A stretch of DNA of 64,000 nt from Paenibacillus sp. H1-7 (GTDB taxonomy: Bacteria > Bacillota > Bacilli > Paenibacillales > NBRC-103111). The notes beneath the pieces were generated by a model, which ran no database searches, was not told the DNA's origin, and worked only from the letters and a program-made list of their open reading frames with translations. A program made the translations under genes and the position numbers. The stretch is taken from the NCBI RefSeq assembly GCF_022354825.1, contig NZ_CP031168.1, positions 6,139,501 to 6,203,500 of the forward strand, read 5' to 3'. Positions 16,484-24,883 of this stretch are shown here, piece after piece (within the stretch, counting starts at the first letter, position 1; every line of letters begins with the position of its first letter).

Positions 16484-17351
16484 AATTCACCACATCCGCC
16501 GGGTTGACAAACTTGCTGTCCTTGGAGACGGCAAAATACAAGTATCCCGATGGCTTGCTGCTGTTTTTGGATACTGTACCTATCGTCTCACCGCCCTTGA
16601 TCCAATCGTTCAGCTCCACCCGTCCCTGCTCCACCCAGCCGTAAACCGATTGCAGACCGTTCGTATGACGAATGATAATCGTATAACCGGTATCTTCTTT
16701 ATTGCCTACATACACGACCAAGCCTGTGTCCATTGCGGCAACCGGCGTATCGGAGCTTGTCTCCACAGTGACCCCGAGACGGCTCGCCTCATAAGGCGCG
16801 ATAATCTTTCCTTTCACCGGAGCAAAATAATGCTTCGACACCACATCCACCTTTTGCGCTTCCTCCTGGTACAGCGTATTCAAAGCAGGAAGCAAGGACG
16901 GAGAGCCGCCGAACCGCTGCTCGTACCACAGAGCGACCGATTGGAATTGGAACGAATCGTTCAGCGCAGAGCTAATATAGGCTTTCCCCTTATTAGCCAA
17001 AGGATGGTCCCATTGAAACAGCCCCCATACGGCGGCAAAAAGAAAGCAGCTGACAATGAGCTTCGTCCGCAGCCGGTTCATCCCGGGTCTTTGACCGCTC
17101 CCTCCGTAGCGAAGGTCACCGTAACGATCGTCATGCAGCGTCATTTCGCGATTCCACTTCTGCTTCCAGACATATTCCGGATCCTCCCAGCGTACCGATT
17201 CATCGGCATCGGCTCTGCGGCGCTCGTCCAGCGGATAGCCGTGCGGAGGACGGGAATGCTCCGGCAGCGGAAAAGGCGGCCGTTCCGCCGATTCCTTAAG
17301 CGCTCGAAGCCGCTCCAGCCTTCTTTGGCGAATATTATCTTTGGTACTCAT
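16476..17351 (-). CDS. spoIVFA: SpoIVFA-like M23 protein (inhibitor/anchor of SpoIVFB)
   Basis: Long charged N-terminal cytoplasmic region, one membrane helix (LIVSCFLFAAVWGLFQW, about residues 96-115) and a C-terminal LytM/M23 domain (APVKGKIIAPYEASRLGVTV, YGWVEQGRVELNDWIKGG). The HxH and HxxxD zinc ligands of active M23 enzymes are not evident, as expected for SpoIVFA, which holds SpoIVFB inactive until SpoIVB cleaves it. Adjacent and overlapping with spoIVFB. Start choice is uncertain: the ATG at 17351 lies 10 bases after a run of six Gs and the ATG at 17357 is 4 bases after it. Confidence 0.88.
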   Translation of the reverse strand: MSTKDNIRQRRLERLRALKESAERPPFPLPEHSRPPHGYPLDERRRADADESVRWEDPEYVWKQKWNREMTLHDDRYGDLRYGGSGQRPGMNRLRTKLIVSCFLFAAVWGLFQWDHPLANKGKAYISSALNDSFQFQSVALWYEQRFGGSPSLLPALNTLYQEEAQKVDVVSKHYFAPVKGKIIAPYEASRLGVTVETSSDTPVAAMDTGLVVYVGNKEDTGYTIIIRHTNGLQSVYGWVEQGRVELNDWIKGGETIGTVSKNSSKPSGYLYFAVSKDSKFVNPADVVNFD

Positions 17352-17485
17352 TTCCATTATACCCCCCAAGCGCCTTCCTCCAGGAAAGCTGTGATCATAG
17401 GCGTGCGGAAGCCTTTTATTACCGTTCGCTTCAGGGCGGCGTAGCCCTAAATAATCGATCTGTCCTAACGCTTCACTTCTATTTC

Positions 17486-17514
17486 ATCTTATGAGCCTGT
17501 ACACCCCTTTATGA
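17486..17514 (-). promoter_or_regulatory. Possible sigma-E promoter of spoIVFA-spoIVFB
   Basis: On the minus strand TCATAAA and CATAAGAT are 14 bases apart, close to the sigma-E pattern (-35 KMATATT, -10 CATANNNT). The B. subtilis operon is sigma-E dependent. Match by eye only. Confidence 0.35.
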
Positions 17515-17565
17515 AACTATATTCCTCACAGCATCCTGCAGCCCGTAGCCGAAGACAAGACAACG

Positions 17566-17597
17566 CAAAAAAGCACACTGCCGGGGGCAGCGTGCTC
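17566..17597 (-). terminator. Terminator after rodA
   Basis: GCACGCTGCC CCC GGCAGTGTGC hairpin followed by six Ts on the minus strand, between rodA and spoIVFA. Confidence 0.8.
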
Positions 17598-17620
17598 TTT
17601 ACTTGGTTTCAACAGAGCTG

Positions 17621-18766
17621 TCAATAGCTCGGTTCTTTTTCCTGATGGACGCGAATGCTCATCACCAGGCCAATGCTCATCATATTGATCAATAGTGAAG
17701 TGCCTCCGTAGCTGATAAACGGCAAAGTAATACCGGTGAGCGGCATAATGCCGATGAGCATTCCCACGTTCTCGAAGATTTGAAACACGAACATGGAAAC
17801 GACGCCGACAATGACAAAGATGCCCCCCTTATCCCTGCATTGGATAGAGATAAGGATCATTCGGTAAATAAGCACGAAATACAGCAGCAGAAGCACGGAC
17901 GAGCCTACGAAGCCGAATTCCTCCGCCAGAACGACAAAGATGGAATCCGAGTAAGCATAAGGGATAAAGTGGCGATGAACCGACGACCCTTGCAGGTATT
18001 TCTCCCCGGTCAATCCACCTGAGCCGATAGCCTTAATGGAGTTGTCGACCTGGAATTTCTGGTCCTTGGTCGCACTCTCCGGATCCAGGAACGTATCGAT
18101 TCTCGCAACCCAGTGGCCTTTGCCCTTCTCCGTAAAATACGTTTTGATCGGATCATGATAGTGCGTGAACAAATACGTAAATAATATCAGACCCGCTATC
18201 ACGATCAAGACGCCGATAAGAAAGTGCACGTACTTCACGTTTCCGATCCACAGCATGCCGACGAAAATGACAAGAAATATAATGGCGTTCCCCAAGTCCG
18301 GCTGAATCAGCACCAGGACGAAAGGAATGAATACAATAAGACCTACCGGGAAAACATCCGTAAGAAACAACAGCGGCTCCCCTTGCCTCCTGGCAATAAA
18401 GGCAGCCACTGCGATGATCAGCATGAGCTTCATCAATTCCGCAGGCTGGAACAACAATCCGCCTGGAAGCTGGAACCAGCTTTTGGCGCCGTTGATTTCC
18501 ATCCCGAACTTGTAAACCGCACCCAGCATCCCCAAACCGACAATATATAAATAAGGCGCGATTTTGAGCAATGCGCGAAAATCCATAAACGTAATGCCTA
18601 TAAAAGCCAAGATGGTGATGACGTAAATGACGATCATTTTCTTCAAGTCGAATTCGATGTTGTGATCATCGATTGTCGCACTGTATACTAGCAGCGTGCT
18701 TATGACCATGAATGTTAACAGGATGACAACGATGGGGATATCGATTTTTTTCAATTTATGCAGCAA
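17621..18766 (-). CDS. rodA: SEDS peptidoglycan polymerase, RodA/FtsW family
   Basis: 381 residues with about ten membrane helices. SEDS motifs are present: the WFQLPGGLLFQPAELMKL segment, the DLGNA motif (LIQPDLGNAIIFL) carrying the catalytic-region aspartate, and the C-terminal PLTGITLPFISYGGTSL. It polymerises lipid II glycan strands with a partner class B PBP. Position behind mreBCD-minCD suggests RodA (elongation) rather than FtsW or SpoVE, but sequence motifs alone do not separate them. Ten bases downstream of minD, so same transcript. Confidence 0.88.
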   Translation of the reverse strand: MLHKLKKIDIPIVVILLTFMVISTLLVYSATIDDHNIEFDLKKMIVIYVITILAFIGITFMDFRALLKIAPYLYIVGLGMLGAVYKFGMEINGAKSWFQLPGGLLFQPAELMKLMLIIAVAAFIARRQGEPLLFLTDVFPVGLIVFIPFVLVLIQPDLGNAIIFLVIFVGMLWIGNVKYVHFLIGVLIVIAGLILFTYLFTHYHDPIKTYFTEKGKGHWVARIDTFLDPESATKDQKFQVDNSIKAIGSGGLTGEKYLQGSSVHRHFIPYAYSDSIFVVLAEEFGFVGSSVLLLLYFVLIYRMILISIQCRDKGGIFVIVGVVSMFVFQIFENVGMLIGIMPLTGITLPFISYGGTSLLINMMSIGLVMSIRVHQEKEPSY

Positions 18767-18775
18767 ACCGAATCA

Positions 18776-19570
18776 TCATCCTATCCCGATAAACTTCTTG
18801 AATTTGTGCAGCACGCCCTGCTTCTCGTCCATCGGCATCAAAGGCACGGTATCGCCCAGAATGCGCCGGGCAATGTTGCGGTAGGCGATGGCTGCCCGGG
18901 AATTCGGATTCATCACGGTCGGCTCGCCCATATTGGCCGCTTTGATGACATATTCGTCATCCGGTACGATGCCCAGCAGATCGATGGCCAGCACGGAGCA
19001 GATCTCATCGATATCGAGCATTTCACCCTTCTTGACCATGTTGGCGCGAATCCGGTTGATGACGAGCTTCGGCGATTCAATCCGCTCGTTCTCGAGCAAG
19101 CCGATGATCCGGTCCGCGTCACGCACCGCCGCATTTTCAGGTGTCGTAACGACAATCGCTTTGTCCGCTCCCGCCACCGCATTTTTGAAGCCCTGCTCGA
19201 TGCCGGCAGGACAATCGATAATAACAAATTCGAAATCGCGTTTTAGCTCCAGTACGATATCCCGCACGGCTTCCGGGGAAACCGCATGCTTGTCCTTGGT
19301 CTGCGCCGCCGGCAGCATATACAGCTCGTCGAACCGCTTGTCCTTCACCAAAGCTTGCTGCAGCCGGCATCGTCCTTCCGCCACATCCACCAGATCATAA
19401 ATGATACGGTTCTCGAGACCCATGACGACGTCCAGATTACGCAGGCCGATATCGGTATCGACCATACATACCTTCTTCCCCTGAAGCGCCAGCGCCGTAC
19501 CAATATTAGCGGATGTGGTCGTCTTGCCGACGCCGCCTTTCCCCGAAGTAATGACGATTGCCTCTCCCAT
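18776..19570 (-). CDS. minD: Septum site-determining protein MinD
   Basis: ParA/MinD ATPase that recruits MinC to the membrane and blocks polar FtsZ rings. Deviant Walker A motif GKGGVGKTTTSANIG near residue 10, Walker B-type DTDIGLRNLD, and a C-terminal amphipathic membrane-targeting helix (VLHKFKKFIGIG). 264 residues from the ATG at 19570, which has AGAAGGAG eight bases upstream; a GTG three codons earlier is less likely. Follows minC by 18 bases. Confidence 0.96.
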   Translation of the reverse strand: MGEAIVITSGKGGVGKTTTSANIGTALALQGKKVCMVDTDIGLRNLDVVMGLENRIIYDLVDVAEGRCRLQQALVKDKRFDELYMLPAAQTKDKHAVSPEAVRDIVLELKRDFEFVIIDCPAGIEQGFKNAVAGADKAIVVTTPENAAVRDADRIIGLLENERIESPKLVINRIRANMVKKGEMLDIDEICSVLAIDLLGIVPDDEYVIKAANMGEPTVMNPNSRAAIAYRNIARRILGDTVPLMPMDEKQGVLHKFKKFIGIG

Positions 19571-19588
19571 ACGGTCCACTCCTTCTAG

Positions 19589-20239
19589 TTACTGCTTTGA
19601 AACCAATTTATGCATATGGTGTATTTTATCTATTTCCATCTTGCCTTCCTTCACATAGGCAAACTCCATGAACGCTTCATTAATTCCCCACTCGTCCGGC
19701 GGTCTGCTGATAATGGAGGCAATCCGGAGCTGCGTCGGCCTCAGATGGGAAGCGGCAATAATCGCTGTCTCGTCTCCATCGAAGCCGGCATGGGCCATTC
19801 CTCTTAAGGAGCCCATAATATAAATGCTGCCCGAGCTGATTATCGTCCCGCCCGGATTCACATCTCCGAGGAACAAAATATTGCCGTCCTCCGACAGCGT
19901 CTGACCGGAACGTACCATTCCTTTAAGCAGCTTGATATCCGGTATATTAAAAACGGACGCCGCAGGGTCCATGACTTGCGACTCAATGGATTGGATCAGC
20001 AAATTCCCCTTCTGGCCGATGATCGAGCGGATCTGCTCCTTCTCTTCATCCGAAGCGATTCGGGACCCTAGCTTTACGTGTACATGAATAATCGGGCCTG
20101 TCAATATTTGCTGATGGGTTTTCTCCAGCTTGTGCTGAAGCTCTCCGATCACTTCGCCGAACTCGCAAGTATCGTCCAGCAAAAATACGAGGCCGTCCTT
20201 AACGCCTTTAATGGTCACATGGTGCTTTGCTGCGGTCAT
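19589..20239 (-). CDS. minC: Septum site-determining protein MinC
   Basis: Inhibitor of FtsZ assembly. N-terminal domain (about residues 1-100, VTIKGVKDGLVFLLDD) and C-terminal beta-helix domain with the MinC signature (GQTLSEDGNILFLGDVNPGG, GSIYIMGSLRG, AHAGFDGDETAII). 216 residues. The ATG at 20239 is five bases after GGAGG. Confidence 0.95.
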   Translation of the reverse strand: MTAAKHHVTIKGVKDGLVFLLDDTCEFGEVIGELQHKLEKTHQQILTGPIIHVHVKLGSRIASDEEKEQIRSIIGQKGNLLIQSIESQVMDPAASVFNIPDIKLLKGMVRSGQTLSEDGNILFLGDVNPGGTIISSGSIYIMGSLRGMAHAGFDGDETAIIAASHLRPTQLRIASIISRPPDEWGINEAFMEFAYVKEGKMEIDKIHHMHKLVSKQ

Positions 20240-20309
20240 ACTGTCCTCCAACCTCCTAGCCTATACAATTCGGCTTTTTTCAGCGTTTTTCCTGCTTTCG
20301 CGCTGAAAA

Positions 20310-20837
20310 TTATTCCTCTGAGGCGGAAACTCCGCTGTTCATGCTTTCGAACAGCTTCCTTACAGGTACATACACAGCCAGAGCAAACAATAGATTGATC
20401 AGCATGCTCGGAAGCATTTGATGGAAGAAAGCCCATTGCAGATCAAGATGCGTAGTTTGGAACAGACGGTACAGCCCATACAGCAGCCATTCGAAGAACA
20501 AATTGCCGACTGCAATGACCATCATGCTGACGATAATATTGGAATACAGCCGGCGATGCGTCAGCCCAGCCAAATACCCCGCCAATCCCATGGAAAAGGA
20601 CAGAGGACCGAGCATCGGCGAGGAGTATAGAATATCCTGCAGCAATCCGAAAATAAGGCCGTACACCAACGCCGTATGCCGGTTAATATATAACCCGATA
20701 TAAAGGACGATGACGAGAATAAAATGAGGGGCGACATATACCTTGGAGCGCCAGGCTTCGGGAATCATCCACTGCAGAAGAGTCCCTTCCAAGATAAACA
20801 ATGCGGATAAAATGATCCACAGCCATTTCCGAGTCAT
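20310..20837 (-). CDS. mreD: Rod shape-determining protein MreD
   Basis: 175-residue polytopic membrane protein with five or six helices (WLWIILSALFILEG, FILVIVLYIGLYINRH, LLQDILYSSPMLGPLSFSMG), partner of MreC in the elongasome. It starts 4 bases after the mreC stop, with a GGGG-rich ribosome site within mreC. Family size is normal. Confidence 0.92.
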   Translation of the reverse strand: MTRKWLWIILSALFILEGTLLQWMIPEAWRSKVYVAPHFILVIVLYIGLYINRHTALVYGLIFGLLQDILYSSPMLGPLSFSMGLAGYLAGLTHRRLYSNIIVSMMVIAVGNLFFEWLLYGLYRLFQTTHLDLQWAFFHQMLPSMLINLLFALAVYVPVRKLFESMNSGVSASEE

Positions 20838-20841
20838 TGGC

Positions 20842-21702
20842 TCACCCCTGCTCCGGAACGATAACGACGAACACTTCGCGGAGATGATCAAACGAAGCGA
20901 ACGGCTGAACTACCGCTTCATGGGATATGCCGAAGTTGCCCGGCTCTCTGGATATGACTTTCCCGATCTCAATGCCTCTCGGGAAAATTTGTCCCAGCCC
21001 GGAGGTGATGACGACATCGCCGACCTCCAGCTTGTCGTTCGGATCTATCTTCGTCATGATCAGCTTCTGCTTATCCCTGTCATAGCTCTCGATAATGCCA
21101 AACGATTCGTTCTCCTTGTTCTTGACCGTGACGGCAATCGCCTTGGAATCGTTCGCGGTGTCGTCAATCCCTTTCAAGAGCTGGACATTGGAATAAAAGG
21201 ACGATACCTGAACGACGCGCCCTACAAGACCCTCGACAGACATTACCGCCATGTTCGGCTTGACGCCGTCCTGCTCTCCCAGGTTGATGCGAACCGTATT
21301 GTTAAGCGAGTCCGGACTAATCGCGACTACCTCCGCTATGCGGAACGTGTAATTGTTCGCCTGCTTCTGACGCTCGGTAAAGCCGAGCGCGTCCTGCAGC
21401 CGTTTATTTTGCTGCTCCAAGTCATTCAGACGCGTCGTATCCCGCGCATACTTCGTCAAAGTCTGCTTCAGCACCTTGTTCTCGATAAAAATCGTACGCA
21501 TTTGCTTCATATCCTCAAAGAAACCCGCTATATAGCCAGCGGGCTTATAAAACAGTCCTTGAGTCCAGGAAACCGTATCGGTAATAAACTTCTCGGGCCA
21601 GCTCATACGCTCGCGCTTCCCGAGCGTCAGTCCCATTAAAGCGATAAAAAAGATGAGGCCGAGCATCAATATCAACAGCCTCTTATTCCCCAACAATTTC
21701 AA
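20842..21702 (-). CDS. mreC: Cell shape-determining protein MreC
   Basis: Single N-terminal membrane helix (LLILMLGLIFFIALMG), coiled coil (about residues 60-110) and a beta-barrel periplasmic-type domain (VVAISPDSLNNTVRINLGEQDG, MSVEGLVGRVVQVS, VITSGLGQIFPRGIEIG). It scaffolds the Rod complex outside the membrane. TTG at 21702, ten bases after AGAAGG, gives the usual KLLGNKR N-terminus; a GTG at 21711 is the alternative. Confidence 0.94.
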   Translation of the reverse strand: MKLLGNKRLLILMLGLIFFIALMGLTLGKRERMSWPEKFITDTVSWTQGLFYKPAGYIAGFFEDMKQMRTIFIENKVLKQTLTKYARDTTRLNDLEQQNKRLQDALGFTERQKQANNYTFRIAEVVAISPDSLNNTVRINLGEQDGVKPNMAVMSVEGLVGRVVQVSSFYSNVQLLKGIDDTANDSKAIAVTVKNKENESFGIIESYDRDKQKLIMTKIDPNDKLEVGDVVITSGLGQIFPRGIEIGKVISREPGNFGISHEAVVQPFASFDHLREVFVVIVPEQG

Positions 21703-21737
21703 AGCATACACACCTTCTAACTTTTACCGCATTTATG

Positions 21738-22772
21738 TTAGCGTCTGGATTTGCTTGTCGGACCCGACTTCATCTTAAACAGATGAATGTTCTCCAATGC
21801 TCTTCCCGTACCTATAGCTACGCAGTCCAACGGATTCTCCGCAACCAGCACCGGCATCCCTGTCTCGCGCGACAGCAGCTTGTCCAGGTTGCGAAGCAAA
21901 CCGCCTCCGCCTGTAAGCACAATGCCGCGATCCATAATGTCCGCAGACAGCTCTGGAGGACATTTCTCCAGGGTAACCTTCACCGCATCGACGATGCTGT
22001 TCACCGTATCGGCCAGCGCTTCGGTAATTTCGGTTGAAGTTACCGTCATCGTCTTCGGAAGACCGCTTACGAGGTCCCGGCCGCGGATTTCGAATGTGAC
22101 AGGGGATTCCATCGGCAGCGCCGAGCCGATCTCCATCTTGATCGATTCCGCCGTACGTTCTCCGATCATCAAATTGTACGTGCGTTTAATGTACTGCGTT
22201 ATGGCGTCGTCCATCTCGTCTCCGGCCACCCGAATCGAACGGCTCGTTACGATACCGCCAAGTGAAATGACGGCAACCTCCGTCGTCCCGCCTCCGATAT
22301 CGACGACCATGCTGCCTGTCGGCTCCCATACCGGCAGGTCCGCTCCGATCGCCGCTGCGAACGGCTCCTCAATGGTAAACGCGTCGCGCGCGCCCGCTTG
22401 ACGGGTCGCATCCTCCACCGCGCGCTTCTCTACGGCCGTAATGCCGGACGGCACGCATACCATAACGCTCGGATGACGCTGAAACAGCCAGCGGTCCTTT
22501 TGCGCCTGGCGGATAAAATATTTGATCATCGTCGAGGTCGTGTCGAAATCGGCGATAACTCCGTCCTTCATCGGACGTACAGCCCGGATGTTGCCGGGGG
22601 TGCGGCCGATCATTTTTTTGGCATCGTTCCCGACGGCCTCTATCGATTTGGTGTCGGTGCGGAGCGCTACAACCGAAGGCTCGCGAACGACGATCCCTTT
22701 TCCTTTGACATAAACCAGTGTATTTGCTGTACCCAGATCGATTCCCAGGTCCTTTGTAAAACCACCGAACAT
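21738..22772 (-). CDS. mreB: Rod shape-determining protein MreB
   Basis: Bacterial actin, 344 residues. Phosphate-binding loops LGIDLGTANTLVY and VVDIGGGTTEVAVISLGG and the adenosine motif GIVLTGGGGLLRNLD are all present. It polymerises under the membrane and positions cell-wall synthesis. First gene of mreB-mreC-mreD-minC-minD-rodA. The upstream 300 bases contain a MITE-like element. Confidence 0.98.
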   Translation of the reverse strand: MFGGFTKDLGIDLGTANTLVYVKGKGIVVREPSVVALRTDTKSIEAVGNDAKKMIGRTPGNIRAVRPMKDGVIADFDTTSTMIKYFIRQAQKDRWLFQRHPSVMVCVPSGITAVEKRAVEDATRQAGARDAFTIEEPFAAAIGADLPVWEPTGSMVVDIGGGTTEVAVISLGGIVTSRSIRVAGDEMDDAITQYIKRTYNLMIGERTAESIKMEIGSALPMESPVTFEIRGRDLVSGLPKTMTVTSTEITEALADTVNSIVDAVKVTLEKCPPELSADIMDRGIVLTGGGGLLRNLDKLLSRETGMPVLVAENPLDCVAIGTGRALENIHLFKMKSGPTSKSRR

Positions 22773-23090
22773 GCTTGGTACTCCCTTCCTTTGGACGCTT
22801 GAATCTCCAGTTTCTTACGTAAAGAGGCTGTTCAAAAAGTCGTCTTTTGATCACGAAGCAGGTCATGAAGCTATTTCGACATCGAATCTTTCGTTCACCC
22901 TCGAAGAAGTAATGCTTCCGAAGCGAGTTTTCTACGAAAACTTGTACTTCTCGGTGCTGAAAACCCTACTTTTTGAACTCTCACTTAAATGTTACTTTTG
23001 CCACAATGGATTGTTCGCATTCTCTTAAGTCCTATATATCACCGGAAAAAGCATGCTCTATAAAGAATCGCCTGCTATATTCCGATTATA
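22773..23090. other. mreB-radC intergenic region with interspersed element
   Basis: 318 bases without a gene. The half next to mreB is the inverted-repeat element described at 22823-22983; the rest (22984-23090) is AT-rich and must hold the mreB promoter if transcription does not read through from radC. No convincing -35/-10 pair was found. Confidence 0.5.
22823..22983. repeat. MITE-like interspersed repeat with terminal inverted repeats
   Basis: About 161 bases bounded by inverted repeats sharing GTTCAAAAAGT or AGTTCAAAAAGT (22823-22840 and 22967-22983). The interior can fold further (AGTTTTC tac GAAAACTT near 22926-22943). No transposase or other gene is inside. The end sequence AGAGGCTGTTCAAAAAGT resembles small repeats I associate with Paenibacillaceae genomes, but this cannot be confirmed from one copy. 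Confidence 0.55.
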
Positions 23091-23780
23091 TTACATCAAG
23101 CCTTGCTCCTTCAAACTTATGTACGTCCGGTCTCCGATCACGATATGATCAAGCACATCGATACCTATAATATCGCCTGCTTCGACGAGACGCTGCGTCA
23201 TTTGAATATCCTCGGAGCTTGGGGTCGGATCGCCGCTCGGGTGGTTGTGAACGCAAATAATGGAGGCGCTGCTCCGTTTGATCGCCGCAAGAAATACTTC
23301 CCTCGGGTGAACGATCGACGCGTTCAAGCTTCCCATTGACAGCGTTTCCTGACCTATGACGTGATTTTTAGTATTTAAAAACAAGCATACAAAATGCTCT
23401 TTTTGCAAATAACGCATGTCCTCCATCAGCAAACTGGATACATCCTCGGGAGAACGAACCGTTACCGTCTCCTTCGTCCCGCTTCGCGCCAGCCTTCGGC
23501 CAAGCTCGATTCCAGCCTGGATCTGCAGCGCTTTGGCCGCACCGATCCCTTTGATTTCGGTTAGCTGCTGCAGGCTCATATCGACAAGACTCCGCAGCCC
23601 GCCGGATTGACTCAGCAGACGCTCGGCCAAACGTACAGCCGATTCCTGAACCGTTCCAGTGCGGAGTAGAATAGCTAACAATTCCGCGTTATTTAATGCT
23701 TGAGCCCCATACTGCATCATGCGTTCTCTAGGTCGTTCTTCGTTTGGGACATCGCGCAATGTCAAATTGGGCGATTCCAT
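23091..23780 (-). CDS. radC: RadC/YsxA-type JAB1 metalloprotein
   Basis: 229 residues. N-terminal helix-hairpin-helix region (LTEIKGIGAAKALQIQAGIELG) and C-terminal JAB/MPN-like domain with zinc motif HNHPSGDPTPSSED. Once named a DNA-repair protein, the family's function is not settled. Position between maf and mreB is as in B. subtilis. Confidence 0.95.
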   Translation of the reverse strand: MESPNLTLRDVPNEERPRERMMQYGAQALNNAELLAILLRTGTVQESAVRLAERLLSQSGGLRSLVDMSLQQLTEIKGIGAAKALQIQAGIELGRRLARSGTKETVTVRSPEDVSSLLMEDMRYLQKEHFVCLFLNTKNHVIGQETLSMGSLNASIVHPREVFLAAIKRSSASIICVHNHPSGDPTPSSEDIQMTQRLVEAGDIIGIDVLDHIVIGDRTYISLKEQGLM

Positions 23781-23836
23781 TCATTCCCCTCTTTCTTATA
23801 AAAGTCGTTGAACCCTAATTATATCATGACAGGAAC

Positions 23837-24442
23837 TCAAATAACAGCAATGCCAAACTGCTGCAGCAGGTCGCTCAGCAGCGACACGGGAAGCCCCACG
23901 ACATTGAAATAATCGCCTTCGATCCGCTCGACAATCGTCGCTCCCAGTCCCTGGATCCCATAAGAGCCGGCCTTGTCCATCGGTTCGCCCGTATCAATAT
24001 AACGCTCAATCTGGGTCTTCGTCAACGGCTTCATGTAAACTAATGTAACCTGATGAGATACGATCTGCTTCCCCGTACTTAAATCGATGCACGCAACGCC
24101 AGAATATACGTAATGCTCCCTGCCCTGCAGTCCGTTCAGCATCCGGAACGCATCCGCTTTATCCTTCGGCTTGCCGAGAATTTCCCCGTTCAGCACAACA
24201 ATCGTATCCGATCCGATGACGATTCCGTCATTTCGCTGCTGCTCCTTATACATTTCGCACACAGCCGCCGCTTTGCGACTGGATAATTGTTCCACGACCT
24301 CCGCAGGACTAAGACCCGGCTCGGTGTCTTCGCTGACATCGCTAACCTTGATTTCGAAAGGCAGCCGAAGCGAGGCTATCAGCTCTTGCCTTCTTGGCGA
24401 TGAAGAAGCCAAAATCAGTTTTTTTTGCATAGTGATCGTCAT
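23837..24442 (-). CDS. maf: Maf-family nucleotide pyrophosphatase
   Basis: 201 residues. Signature LILASSSPRRQELI at the N-terminus and SDTIVVLNGEILGKPKDKADA in the middle. Maf proteins hydrolyse canonical or modified dNTPs (dTTP/UTP pyrophosphatase activity for the YhdE-type subgroup) and affect septation when overproduced. The ATG at 24442 is seven bases after AAGGAG. Confidence 0.95.
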   Translation of the reverse strand: MTITMQKKLILASSSPRRQELIASLRLPFEIKVSDVSEDTEPGLSPAEVVEQLSSRKAAAVCEMYKEQQRNDGIVIGSDTIVVLNGEILGKPKDKADAFRMLNGLQGREHYVYSGVACIDLSTGKQIVSHQVTLVYMKPLTKTQIERYIDTGEPMDKAGSYGIQGLGATIVERIEGDYFNVVGLPVSLLSDLLQQFGIAVI

Positions 24443-24504
24443 ATACAATCTCCTTATTCCGAATAGTATGGATGCATTGTTTACAAAGTTCGACAAGCTG
24501 CACG

Positions 24505-24747
24505 CTACAGCTTCCGATAAAGCCAGAACGATGCCGCAAGCCCGAGCAAGCTGATCAAGCTCAGCTTCAATTCGATGTGGAGATCATATTTCAGCACAAG
24601 CAGGTCGGCTTTCGGCTGCCAGACCAGCTGGACGGTTTTCGTCAAAAACGACAGCGCAGGCACCGGAGCTAACAGCTGACCTACCAGCGCTCCCGCTACT
24701 AGTCCTAGGATAAGCAATAAAATAAAAGTAAATGTATTTTTTTTCAT
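24505..24747 (-). CDS. DUF4321 small membrane protein
   Basis: 80 residues with two membrane helices (FILLLILGLVAGALVGQLL and the C-terminal LSLISLLGLAASFWLYRKL). The layout matches the uncharacterised DUF4321 family often found beside maf and radC in Bacillota. Function unknown. The ATG at 24747 follows GAGG; the frame extends to 24813 but the upstream part overlaps the promoter. Confidence 0.75.
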   Translation of the reverse strand: MKKNTFTFILLLILGLVAGALVGQLLAPVPALSFLTKTVQLVWQPKADLLVLKYDLHIELKLSLISLLGLAASFWLYRKL

Positions 24748-24799
24748 GATAGTCCCATTCCTCTGCCCAAAGTATTGATCCGTAGATAACACAACTCGT

Positions 24800-24808
24800 A
24801 TTATAGCA
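24800..24808 (-). promoter_or_regulatory. Extended -10 promoter of the DUF4321-maf-radC direction
   Basis: TGCTATAAT on the minus strand, 53 bases before the DUF4321 ATG; no clear -35. Confidence 0.4.
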
Positions 24809-24831
24809 CACATTTGGAGAATGTTACCTGC

Positions 24832-24860
24832 TTACAACACACATCGGAGGCTTGTACAAT
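24832..24860 (+). promoter_or_regulatory. Promoter of the SLH amidase gene
   Basis: TTACAA - 17 bases - TACAAT on the plus strand, 24 bases before the ATG and just before the GAGGAGGG ribosome site. Confidence 0.5.
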
Positions 24861-24883
24861 AACCTGAGGAGGGATTTGTTTCG

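Noticed and set aside
22771..23028. 85-codon plus-strand frame in the mreB-radC gap
   Set aside because: It lies across the inverted-repeat element and overlaps the mreB start in antisense; it has no ribosome site.
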